Origin: an uncultured Eubacteriales bacterium
GTDB lineage: Bacteria; Bacillota; Clostridia; Oscillospirales; Oscillospiraceae
DNA: 5,498 bases
Direction of reading: 5' to 3'
NCBI GenBank assembly: GCA_900544945.1
Contig: UQXG01000138.1
Location: 1 to 5,498 of the forward strand
Shown here: positions 1-5,328 of the stretch, piece after piece
How positions within the stretch are numbered: position 1 is the stretch's first letter
Layout: each line of letters starts with the position of its first letter
Translations under genes and position numbers: made by a program
The notes under the pieces: generated by a model
What the model saw: only the letters and a program-made list of their open reading frames with translations
Databases searched by the model: none
What the model was told of the DNA's origin: nothing

Positions 1-66
1 TCAGGCGGAAAATCCCTCGCCGCCTCTCATATTTCCGGTTTTCAGATAGACCCTACGAAACCCTCC
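1..66 (-). repeat. Dispersed repeat, copy A (single arm, cut by the window edge)
   Basis: Read on the minus strand, this stretch contains GTCTATCTGAAAACCGG, then AAATATGA, then a GCGAGGG block and a TCCGCCTGA end. The same series recurs on the plus strand at 3280-3328 and, more diverged, on the minus strand at about 3380-3448. At 3280-3434 two arms face each other as a palindrome, so the partner arm of this copy may lie just outside the window. In one frame it reads VYLKTGNM, four residues, then GFSA and a stop. It lies directly upstream of the acetyltransferase promoter and does not overlap that gene. The function is unknown. The family assignment rests only on similarity among copies inside this window. 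Confidence 0.7.
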
Positions 67-67
67 C

Positions 68-95
68 TTGATATTCCAAAAAATAAGAATATAAT
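68..95 (+). promoter_or_regulatory. Sigma-A type promoter of the acetyltransferase gene
   Basis: A -35 box TTGATA (68-73) is separated by 16 nt from a perfect -10 box TATAAT (90-95). The region is AT-rich between GC-rich neighbours. Transcription would start near 102, giving a leader of about 35 nt. The leader ends in a strong purine-rich ribosome binding site, AAGGGGGAAGG (118-127), eight bases before the ATG at 136. Confidence 0.8.
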
Positions 96-135
96 ACAGG
101 CAGAGAATGTTTTTATAAAGGGGGAAGGCAGAAAT

Positions 136-888
136 ATGGACTACATCCACATCACAAAGGAAAACATCGACGGCGAGCACATCTGCTGTGCCATGTCCGG
201 CAAGCAGAGCCTTGCCAAAAAGGAATGGCTGAAGCAGCGGTTTGACGAGGGGCTGGTGTTCTATCGCAGTGTGGAGCGGGGCAAGTGCTTTATCGAATAC
301 CTTCCGGCAGAGAAAGCCTGGGTGCCGATTCAGGCAGAGGGCTATCTCTACATCGACTGTCTGTGGGTATCCGGCTCCCTGAAGGGCCACGGCTATGCCA
401 ACGACCTGCTGGACGAATGCCTCCGGGACGGGGCGGCCCAGGGAAAACAGGGCATCTGCATTCTGTGCGCCGAAGGCCGGAAGCGGGAATTTCTCGCCGA
501 CCCCAAGTTCCTGGCGCACAAGGGCTTCCGAACCGGGGACGTGTCCGACTGCGGCATCAACCTGCTGTATCTGCCTCTGATGTCTGACGCACAGCCACCC
601 AAATTCAAGGAATGCGCCCGCCATCCCAAGACTGACGAGCCGGGCTTCGTCCTCTATTATACCGACCAATGCCCCTTCACCTGCTATTGGGTGCCCCGGG
701 TACAGGCGGCAGCCCAGGAAAACGGCATTGTGCTGAAGGTAATCCACATTACGGATCGGGAAACCGCTCAAAATGTGCCAGCGCCGGTTACCACCTATGC
801 CCTGTTCCGGGACGGAAAATTCCTGACTCAGGGCATCCAGTCGGACAAAAAGTTTCTGGCCCTGGCAGGAAAAGGAGAGACATTTTGA
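136..888 (+). CDS. GNAT-fold N-acetyltransferase with C-terminal YoaP-like domain
   Basis: This 250-residue protein appears intact. Residues 1 to about 150 look like a GNAT acetyltransferase, a cytosolic enzyme that moves an acetyl group from acetyl-CoA to an amine. The segment LWVSGSLKGHGYANDLLDEC (76-95) has the strand-turn-helix and the K83-G-H-G-Y-A88 loop expected for acetyl-CoA binding. The last third resembles the domain at the C-terminus of Bacillus YoaP: a CPFTC motif (C179, C183) on a short strand, as in thioredoxin-like folds, and a closing YALFRDGKFLTQGI block (221-234). The substrate is not known for this architecture. The start is fixed by a strong ribosome binding site eight bases upstream. 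The gene has its own promoter and seems monocistronic, with a weak hairpin after the stop. Family assignment is from remembered motifs; the GNAT call is firmer than the YoaP-like call. Confidence 0.82.
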   Translation: MDYIHITKENIDGEHICCAMSGKQSLAKKEWLKQRFDEGLVFYRSVERGKCFIEYLPAEKAWVPIQAEGYLYIDCLWVSGSLKGHGYANDLLDECLRDGAAQGKQGICILCAEGRKREFLADPKFLAHKGFRTGDVSDCGINLLYLPLMSDAQPPKFKECARHPKTDEPGFVLYYTDQCPFTCYWVPRVQAAAQENGIVLKVIHITDRETAQNVPAPVTTYALFRDGKFLTQGIQSDKKFLALAGKGETF

Positions 889-903
889 CGCGACATGCCG
901 CTG

Positions 904-930
904 TTTTCTTCTCTTGCGAAGAAAAGATTT
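904..930. terminator. Weak hairpin after the acetyltransferase gene
   Basis: An 8-bp perfect stem, TTTTCTTC (904-911) with GAAGAAAA (918-925), encloses a six-base loop and is followed by GATTTTT on the plus strand. It begins 16 bases after the stop codon at 886-888. The stem is AT-rich, so termination may be leaky. Confidence 0.5.
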
Positions 931-934
931 TTGC

Positions 935-970
935 AACCGGCTGCATTTTTCTATTCTAAACCGGCCGGTT
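935..970 (-). terminator. Possible terminator for the minus-strand kinase remnant
   Basis: AACCGGC (935-941) pairs with GCCGGTT (964-970) around a 22-base loop. On the minus strand the stem is followed by GCAAAAAT. It lies 14 bases beyond the kinase stop codon (985-987). Positions 959-970 are also a perfect 12-bp palindrome, AACCGGCCGGTT, which could compete with the larger hairpin. Confidence 0.4.
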
Positions 971-984
971 CTCATGGGAAAAGA

Positions 985-1482
985 CTATATCACTTTCAGC
1001 ACCGCTTCTTTTTCGGGAATGCTGGGGATACCGCCGGAGGCTTCCGTGGACAGGCTTGCGGCAGTTGCGGCGAAGCAGCCAATATAGGCAAGATCTGCTT
1101 CCGTCAGGGCATCGATGGGTTTTTCCAGCTCCAGCAACCGGGATACGGCGCTGCCGCCGAAGATATCTCCCGCGCCGGTGGTGTCGATGGGATGTACCTT
1201 GGGACAGGCGGCGCGGAACAAAGCATTCTTCGTTTTCAGCAGGCAGCCGTCGGGGCCCAGGGTCACCATGGCAAGGGACACGCCAAACTCCGAAAGGAAC
1301 TTGTCCGCTCCCGCCTCCGGGGTGCAGTTACAGAGGAACTCTACCTCGTTATCGCTGATCTTCACTACATCCGCCTGATGGAGACTCCAGAGCATCTGCT
1401 CCTTGGCAGCCTCTTCCGACTTCCACAGGGGCAGCCGCAGATTGGGGTCGCAGGTGGTGAGCTTGCCCCGCGCTTTTGCATA
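985..1482 (-). pseudogene. 5'-truncated PfkB-family sugar kinase, fructokinase-like (remnant 1)
   Basis: The reading frame runs from about 1482 to a TAG at 985-987 and encodes the C-terminal half (about 165 residues) of a PfkB carbohydrate kinase; family members are usually 300-330 residues. Landmarks in order are YAKARGKLTTCDPNLRLPLW, KISDNEVEFL, the VTLGPDG strand, and the PfkB signature DTTGAGDIFGG, whose Asp in GAGD is the catalytic base. These resemble ScrK-type fructokinases, which phosphorylate fructose at O-6 with ATP. The N-terminal half, carrying most of the sugar-binding site, is absent. Upstream of the YAKARGK block the same frame stays open but no longer resembles the family; it runs into a promoter-like region, so a deletion joined foreign DNA to mid-gene. 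The first in-frame ATG is at 1395, without a clear ribosome binding site. The family call is confident; fructose specificity is likely but unproven. Confidence 0.85.
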
Positions 1483-1506
1483 CCCGCGTCCTGTAACTTC
1501 TCTATC

Positions 1507-1535
1507 AGCATAGCACTTTTGAGATTGAATTGCAA
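1507..1535 (-). promoter_or_regulatory. Sigma-A type promoter facing the truncated kinase
   Basis: On the minus strand, a -35 box TTGCAA (1535-1530) and a -10 box TATGCT (1512-1507) are 17 nt apart. Transcription would begin near 1500, less than 20 nt before the first recognisable kinase codons. A leader plus half a kinase cannot fit in that space, so the promoter belonged to another gene or to the lost 5' part of this one. If active, it transcribes the remnant. Confidence 0.6.
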
Positions 1536-1608
1536 TAGAAGCAAGGAAAATTCGGGCAGTTTTGCCAATTTTCCGCTCTGATTTCCCGGCAGAATGCCCC
1601 GGCGCGCA

Positions 1609-1644
1609 AATTTCCCCGATGCAAAAAGCCGCATCGGGGAAATT
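1609..1644. terminator. Perfect 14-bp hairpin downstream of the VOC gene
   Basis: AATTTCCCCGATGC (1609-1622) pairs perfectly with GCATCGGGGAAATT (1631-1644) around the eight-base loop AAAAAGCC. It lies 13 bases beyond the VOC stop codon at 1658-1660, so it most likely terminates that minus-strand transcript. The U-rich tail is only the AAATTT at the stem base, so it may work partly as an RNA 3'-end stabiliser. Being symmetric, it could act in both directions. Confidence 0.7.
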
Positions 1645-1657
1645 GGAGATTCACGGG

Positions 1658-2056
1658 TCAAGTGGAAAGCTTCTGGCAGAATTCGATTTTCTCCTGGTTG
1701 GGGCCCAGGAGGATGAAATAGCGGATGCCCCGCTCCCAGAAGGGCAGGAAGGAAATTCCCTCTTCAAAGAAGGGACAGCCCAGCTCCCGGGCGGCCTGAT
1801 AGGCATCCTCAATGTCCGTAACGTCAATGGCAATGTGATCCACAGCACCGGCCTTCAAAGCGGCCTTTCCGGTCTGATAGGTCTCGATGCACAGGTTTTT
1901 CATCTGCAGAAAGCACGCCTCTTCGTCAGTGGCTTCGTTTCGGGTACGGTAAATGTTCTGAAAGCCCAGGGCTTCATAGAACGCAATGGTTTTTTCGATA
2001 TCGTTTGTCGGAATGCCAACGTGCTGGATGCCAGTCATCCAATCGGTAAGTGACAT
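1658..2056 (-). CDS. VOC (glyoxalase/dioxygenase-fold) family protein
   Basis: This 132-residue protein is a complete single-gene VOC protein, with two beta-alpha-beta-beta-beta units as in glyoxalase I and its relatives. Unit 1 begins with IQHVGIPTNDIEKTIAFYEALGF (10-32) and ends with NLCIETY; unit 2 begins with VDHIAIDVTDIEDAYQAARELG (72-93) and ends with ILLGPNQEKIEFCQ. H12, E58, H74 and E125 occupy the positions normally used for a divalent metal ion, so a metal-dependent enzyme is plausible, but the substrate cannot be told from sequence. The start is supported by GGAGG (+ strand 2064-2068) seven bases before the ATG. A perfect hairpin follows the stop. Upstream, the terminator of the shikimate dehydrogenase remnant ends only 44 bases before the start, and I see no convincing promoter in that gap, so expression may depend on readthrough. 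Confidence 0.88.
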   Translation of the reverse strand: MSLTDWMTGIQHVGIPTNDIEKTIAFYEALGFQNIYRTRNEATDEEACFLQMKNLCIETYQTGKAALKAGAVDHIAIDVTDIEDAYQAARELGCPFFEEGISFLPFWERGIRYFILLGPNQEKIEFCQKLST

Positions 2057-2099
2057 TTTTCTGCCTCCATTTCTCGCGGGGGAAAGCCCCCGGCGGCGG

Positions 2100-2138
2100 A
2101 TAAAACGAGCCGGAGCCTGAGAACATCAGACTCCGGCT
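2100..2138 (-). terminator. Rho-independent terminator of the shikimate dehydrogenase remnant
   Basis: A 13-bp stem (2108-2120 with 2126-2138, loop GAACA) is followed on the minus strand by CGTTTTAT. The single imperfection is a G-U wobble in minus-strand RNA but a C-A mismatch in plus-strand RNA, which supports minus-strand use. It begins 17 bases after the stop codon at 2155-2157. Confidence 0.85.
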
Positions 2139-2154
2139 GGCGGACAAAACATAT

Positions 2155-2835
2155 TTACAGGCCGAACTCGTTCATGAGCGTCTGCTTCATCACATCCATC
2201 GGCGCGTCCACGCCGGTCCAGATCTTGAAATTCAAAGCTGCCTGGTTGACCAGCATTCCCAGGCCGTTGATGGTCTGCGCCCCACGCTTCTTCGCTTCTC
2301 CCAGGAACAGGGTTCTGGGATCGTTGAAAATCACATCGCTGACCACAAAGTGGGACTGGATGGAATCGTAATTGATATTGGGCTTGTCATTCACATTGGG
2401 GTACAGGCCGATGGAGGTGGCGTTGGAGAGGATGTCCGTATCGGCAGGGATGGTCAGGGGATGATCCCAGAAGACGAACTCCGCCTGGGCATCGGTGCGG
2501 GTGTTCAGCAGCTTCACCAGCTCCTCGCCCTGCTCCCGGAAGATGTTGGCAATGGTGATCTTCTTCGCCCCGGCCAGGGCGCACTCCACGCTGATGGCTC
2601 GAGCCGCGCCGCCGGCACCCAGGATGAAAATGTTCTTGCCCCTCACATCCACGCCTTCATTATGGAAGGAAGTCAGAAGACCCTTGCCGTCGGTATTCTC
2701 GCCCCAGAGCTTGCCGTCTTTGTTCACCACCACGTTGATGGCGCCGATGATCTCCGCCGCCGGGGACAGCTCGTCCATGAGCTTGACGCCCTGCTGGATT
2801 ACTTTGCAAACCGCAAAACCCGCTAATTCTGTCAT
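2155..2835 (-). pseudogene. aroE: 5'-truncated shikimate (or quinate/shikimate) dehydrogenase
   Basis: The 226-residue frame encodes about four fifths of an AroE-type enzyme, which reduces 3-dehydroshikimate to shikimate with NADPH in aromatic amino acid synthesis; usual length is 270-290. Recognisable sequence starts at LMDELSPAAEIIGAINVVVN (19-38) and continues through ENTDGKG (substrate-binding Asp), the Rossmann loop ILGAGGAARAI, SNATSIGL, NDPRTLFL and NGLGMLVNQAALNFKIWTG to a natural end. The N-terminal region with the catalytic Lys (in the family's P-x-K motif) is missing, and roughly the first 18 residues, including MTELAGFAV, do not match the family. An in-frame stop lies just upstream of the ATG, and there is no clear ribosome binding site. 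I infer an inactive remnant created by a junction near 2780-2835. After the Rossmann strand it reads ANIFREQG rather than the usual NRT-type NADP motif, so the cofactor and AroE subclass are uncertain. Confidence 0.85.
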
Positions 2836-2863
2836 CCATAATCATTCAAAATACAAACACAAT

Positions 2864-2975
2864 ATGGAGAAAAAACTCGTTAGTCTGCTGCTGGCCGTGG
2901 CTCTGGTTCTGTCCCTTGCCGCCTGCGGCCCCACGTCCACCACTGCTGCCACCGCTGCTGTTACCGAAGCCTCTG
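2864..2975 (+). pseudogene. Lipoprotein signal peptide fragment, fused to a kinase remnant
   Basis: The first 21 residues, MEKKLVSLLLAVALVLSLAAC, form a textbook lipoprotein signal: Lys-rich start, hydrophobic core and LAAC lipobox with the lipidated Cys at 21. A Thr/Ala-rich linker follows, typical of ABC-transporter substrate-binding lipoproteins of gut Clostridia. At about 2975 the lipoprotein stops abruptly and the same frame continues as PfkB kinase (AVGSYHSFYA onward), so only the signal and linker remain. The start lies 28 bases from the divergent shikimate dehydrogenase frame, with no convincing ribosome binding site or promoter between, suggesting a junction at its 5' side as well. 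The fused frame 2864-3259 is 131 codons. Which transporter it came from cannot be told. Confidence 0.75.
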
Positions 2976-3259
2976 CCGTTGGCAGCTACCACAGCTTTTA
3001 CGCCGATCAGGAACCGGTGTATGTTCCGGCCTTTACCCTGGGCGGAACCACCGAAACCACCGGAGCGGGGGGATACCTTCTGCGCCAGCGTGCTGAGTTT
3101 TCTTCTGGAAAAGGGCATCACCGGCCTGACCCGGAAGCAGCGGAAGGACATGCTCCGCTTTGCCAACGCCGCGGCCTACATCGTCACCACCCGAAAAGGC
3201 GCCATCCGGGCATGCCCGAGCGGGCCGCAGTTGAGACGCTTCTGGCCGCAAATCTCTGA
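2976..3259 (+). pseudogene. C-terminal fragment of a second PfkB-family sugar kinase, two frameshifts (remnant 2)
   Basis: The kinase part begins near GSYHSFYADQEPVYVPAFTL, reaches the PfkB signature TETTGAG, and then needs a frame change to read DTFCASVLSFLLEKGITG and LRFANAAAYIVTTRKGAIR; a second change returns to the first frame for MPERAAVETLLAANL and a TGA at 3257-3259. The first shift is an extra G in a run of six (3067-3072); the second is a lost base near 3207-3212. Corrected, this is the last 90-95 residues of a PfkB kinase, with the catalytic Asp of GAGD at 3072-3074. It is clearly a different paralog from remnant 1 at 985-1482. Uncorrected, residues between the shifts are out of frame and the product is nonsense there. 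The N-terminal two thirds are missing. Substrate unknown. Confidence 0.82.
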
Positions 3260-3279
3260 TTTTCTGCGATATTTATTAT

Positions 3280-3328
3280 GGTCTATTTGAAAACCGGAAA
3301 TATGACCAACAGCGAGGGTTTTGCCTGA
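3280..3328 (+). repeat. Dispersed repeat, copy B
   Basis: This shares GGTCTAT, TGAAAACCGGAAATATGA, GCGAGGG and GCCTGA with copy A (minus strand of 1-66), interrupted by six unrelated bases. It forms the left arm of the palindrome at 3280-3434. An ATG at 3278 would open a 16-codon frame, MVYLKTGNMTNSEGFA then stop, but no ribosome binding site precedes it. Confidence 0.75.
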
Positions 3329-3434
3329 TGAAGCCATTTTTTCGCTGGAATACTTTGCGTATTGCAAGCAAAATGGCGCACAGCAGACGGAAAAGGCCCG
3401 CTGTTTGGGCATGTTGACGGTCTTCAGATAGGCC
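3280..3434. repeat. Long imperfect palindrome made of two inverted repeat copies
   Basis: Each arm is about 75 nt. The outer ends GGTCTAT and ATAGGCC face each other; the centre is AATAC (3349-3353), a five-base loop, and GTATT (3359-3363), with GCCATTTT (3333-3340) opposite AAAATGGC (3370-3377). Hand alignment of the outer 27 positions gives 20 matches, and several differences would be G-U pairs in RNA. Transcribed, this would fold into one long interrupted hairpin. It could be a small non-autonomous (MITE-like) element or a structured RNA. No target-site duplication was recognised. Confidence 0.65.
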
Positions 3435-3448
3435 CTAAAAGCCCCATC
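3380..3448 (-). repeat. Dispersed repeat, copy C (diverged)
   Basis: On the minus strand it reads AGGGCCTATCTGAAGACCGTCAACATG followed by a CAGCGGGCCTTTTCCG block. It matches copy A in the same orientation across the core and in the TTTTCCG end. It is the right arm of the palindrome and overlaps the left stem of the terminator at 3437-3480. Confidence 0.65.
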
Positions 3449-3480
3449 CGCCGACGAATCGGGCAGCAGATGGGGCTTTT
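3437..3480. terminator. Bidirectional rho-independent terminator
   Basis: AAAAGCCCCATC (3437-3448) pairs perfectly with GATGGGGCTTTT (3469-3480). The 20-base loop contains a small inner stem around GCCGA and TCGGGC. With A4 on one side and T4 on the other it can terminate in both directions. It isolates the ROK gene from the kinase remnant upstream. Confidence 0.85.
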
Positions 3481-3531
3481 CGTCGTTATTCGGCTTCTTC
3501 AGCGTGATTTTGGCTGCTTGCGGATTTGGCA

Positions 3532-3560
3532 TGGACAATTGAAGCCGCGTATGCTAGAAT
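3532..3560 (+). promoter_or_regulatory. Sigma-A type promoter of the ROK regulator gene
   Basis: A -35 box TGGACA (3532-3537) and a -10 box TAGAAT (3555-3560) are separated by 17 nt. A second possible -10, TATGCT, lies at 3550-3555. The ribosome binding site AGGGAG (3582-3587) stands seven bases before the ATG at 3595, which identifies that ATG as the original start. Confidence 0.75.
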
Positions 3561-3594
3561 CAACATATCTCTTACGTCAGAAGGGAGCATTGAC

Positions 3595-4582
3595 ATGGCA
3601 AAACGGGAATGCGGAAATGCCCAGAATATGAAATACGAAAATCGTCTGCGGGTCTTGCAGATGATCGCCACCGGGGGCCTCTTTCCAGAGCCAGCATCAC
3701 GGCAGCTACAGGGCTGTCCAAAATGTCCATCTCCAATATCACAGGCGACCTGATCTGCGCAGGGCTGGTCAACGAAACCCCGTCCACCGACTCCCATTCC
3801 GGAATTTCCGGACGGATTCCCCTCCTTCTGGAGCTTTCGCCCCTGTCTCCCTGCGTCATGGGACTGTACATCGGGCGCAGACACTGCACCGTGCTGGTCA
3901 TGGACCTTTCCGCAAAAATCGTCACCGAGAAATCCTACCAATACGGTGAAAATATGACCGGGCCGGAGTTGCTGGAAATTACGGCCGCCCTCTGTGAAAA
4001 CGCAGTCAAGGTCTGCCCCAGGAAAATACTGTGCATCGGCATTGCCTCTCTGGGGCCGGTAAACGCCCAGACGGGGATCATCATCTCCCCACCGAACTTC
4101 TTCGGGATCCGTGGCCTGCCCATCCGGGGGCATCTGCAAACTCAGCTCCGGCTGCCCTGCTTTCTGATTCACGATGCGCCCACCGGCGCTCTGGCGGAAT
4201 TCCTCTATGGCAGTTGCCGGGAGGACAACGAATTTATTTATCTGCAAATGCAAAACGGTATCGGTCTGGGAATGGTACTCAACGGGAACGTTTATGACGG
4301 AGTCATCGGCCTGTGCGGGGAACTGGGCCATACCTCCATCGATTTCCGGGGTGCTCAGTGCACCTGCGGCAATCGGGGCTGCCTGGAGCTCTACGCCACG
4401 AACACCGACTGATGGAAAGTTTCCTGAGCCATGGCGGTCGGCTGCTCCAGGATGAGAAGGAAGGGGACTTTTTCCGAATCGCCGTCAACGCGGCAGCAAA
4501 CCGGGATCCGGCGGCGCTGTGCGCCCTGGAGGAATACCCGGACTGCGTAGCGGTAGGTCTTCTGAACTGCATCAATCTGTAT
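3595..4582 (+). pseudogene. ROK-family (NagC/XylR-type) transcriptional repressor, frameshifted and 3'-truncated
   Basis: Reconstructed across two frameshifts this is about 330 residues of a ROK repressor, a sugar-sensing DNA-binding protein usually 380-400 long. It starts MAKRECGNAQNMKYENRLRV. A one-base loss in the G run 3673-3677 moves the frame before the winged helix-turn-helix PLSRASITAATGLSKMSISN. The sugar-kinase-like core follows, with GLYIGRRHCTVLVMDL, an HDAPTGALAEFLYG block, and the ROK zinc motif GELGHTSID...CTCGNRGCLELYA (His and three Cys). A second one-base loss near 4410 creates a TGA; the other frame continues LMESFLSHGGRLLQ to ALEEYPDCVAVGLLNCINLY. At about 4580 it passes in frame into transposase sequence, losing the C-terminal 60-70 residues. 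Promoter and ribosome binding site look intact, so a short aborted peptide could still be made. The target operator and sugar are unknown; nearby PfkB remnants make a carbohydrate signal plausible. Confidence 0.88.
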
Positions 4583-5230
4583 ACCGTCTGTGATGTCCAC
4601 GGTGTCGTTCTGGCGGTGAAAGTCACCCCCGGCAATGTCCATGATAGCGTTGCATTTGATGATGTATATGACCAGGTAGTTGAGCAGTTCCCGGATGTCC
4701 GTGCCTTTGTAGCGGACGGCGCATATAAGACGCCCCATATCTGCAAAAAAGTCTTCAAAGACGACAGAGTTTTATCCACAGCCTACAAGCGCCCTATGAC
4801 GATGAGGGGCGAACACGAGTGGTGAAAATATGTGTACGATGAATTCTATGACTGCGTCATCTGCCCGGAATACCAAGTTTTGAACTACAGCACCACGAAC
4901 CGAGACGGCTACCGGGAATACAAAAGTAATCCACAGGTCTGTGCAAACTGCCCCACCAGACATCTATGCACAAGGAGCAAGGATTGCGTTAAAACCGTTA
5001 CCCGACACATCTGGAAAGACTACGAGGAAATGGCAGAAGAAATTCGGCACACACCCATTTACCAGAAGATGTACAAAATGAGAAAAGAAACCATCGAGCG
5101 TGTCTTTGCAGATACCGAAGAGAAGCACGGGATGCGGTATACCAGATACAAAGGCTTGGCTCAGGTCACCAACTGGGTGAAGCTTTGTTTTGTTGCCATG
5201 AATCTGAAAAAGTTTGCAAAATGTCTATAG
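4580..5230 (+). pseudogene. C-terminal part of an IS1182-like DDE transposase, with internal stop
   Basis: The frame begins without its own start at about 4583 as TVCDVHGVVLAVKVTPGNVH and continues with VRAFVADGAYKT, containing the second catalytic Asp. A TGA at 4823-4825 interrupts it, and the same frame resumes with VYDEFYDCVICPEY, NYSTTNRDGYREYKSNP, a Cys-rich block (CANCPTRHLC...DC) typical of the family, and RKETIERVFADTEEKHGMRYTRYKG, which should hold the catalytic Glu, to a TAG at 5228-5230. The N-terminal half, including the first catalytic Asp, is missing. The internal stop is most simply a Trp or Arg codon changed to TGA. IS1182 assignment is from remembered motifs; a related IS5-superfamily group is the alternative. 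It cannot encode an active transposase. Confidence 0.85.
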
Positions 5231-5260
5231 AGGGACACAGGGCCCTCTGTTTCCCCTACA
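4580..5260 (+). mobile_element. Insertion sequence remnant (right part only)
   Basis: Only the 3' part of the transposase and the DNA just beyond it remain; the left end and start of the gene are lost at the fusion with the ROK gene. Just after the transposase stop lies a small hairpin, AGAGGG (5229-5234) with CCCTCT (5243-5248). The true right terminal repeat cannot be set without the left end, so the right limit given is approximate. Confidence 0.6.
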
Positions 5261-5291
5261 TTATTTCGGTTATTTCCCCACAATATACGTT

Positions 5292-5328
5292 AACCCCTGT
5301 CTTGCTTGATGCAAAACAGGGGGTTTTT
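5292..5328. terminator. Strong rho-independent terminator after the transposase remnant
   Basis: CCCCTGT (5294-5300) pairs with ACAGGGG (5316-5322), extended inside by TTGC/GCAA around a five-base loop, and is followed on the plus strand by GTTTTT. It best serves plus-strand transcripts. It also lies immediately beyond the stop of the minus-strand frame at 5329-5331, although the minus-strand tail is poor in U. Confidence 0.75.

Larger units (their letters stand above)
3260..3594. other. Gene-free interval holding repeats, terminator and promoter
   Basis: No credible gene lies between the kinase remnant and the ROK gene. In order it holds 20 AT-rich bases, the long palindrome built from repeat copies B and C (3280-3434), a bidirectional terminator hairpin (3437-3480), and the ROK promoter and ribosome binding site (3532-3587). 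Longer open frames crossing it on either strand have no family resemblance and run through the repeat, so I treat them as chance. Confidence 0.7.

Noticed and set aside
1..975. Minus-strand open frame of 324 codons antisense to the acetyltransferase
   Set aside because: It lies opposite a gene with clear family motifs, promoter and ribosome binding site, has no recognisable domain, and ends inside the repeat; typical antisense frame in GC-rich DNA.
895..1581. Plus-strand frame of 228 codons across the first kinase remnant
   Set aside because: It is the complement of recognisable PfkB sequence and shows no domain of its own.
2495..2863. Plus-strand extension of the lipoprotein frame upstream of 2864
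   Set aside because: It is antisense to shikimate dehydrogenase; the signal peptide starting at 2864 sets the meaningful start.
2816..2863. Divergent promoters between the dehydrogenase remnant and the lipoprotein fragment
   Set aside because: The gap is 28 bases. AT-rich words such as TTGTGT and TATGGA can be paired on the minus strand, but the match is weak and overlaps the start codon.
3280..3480. CRISPR array or riboswitch in the repeat interval
   Set aside because: The repeats are inverted and too few, with no regular spacers, and no known riboswitch core was seen; a palindrome plus terminator explains the interval better.
3486..4331. Minus-strand frame of 281 codons across the ROK gene
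   Set aside because: It is antisense to the helix-turn-helix and ROK core, which are unmistakable on the plus strand; it has no domain, and no convincing start site was found.
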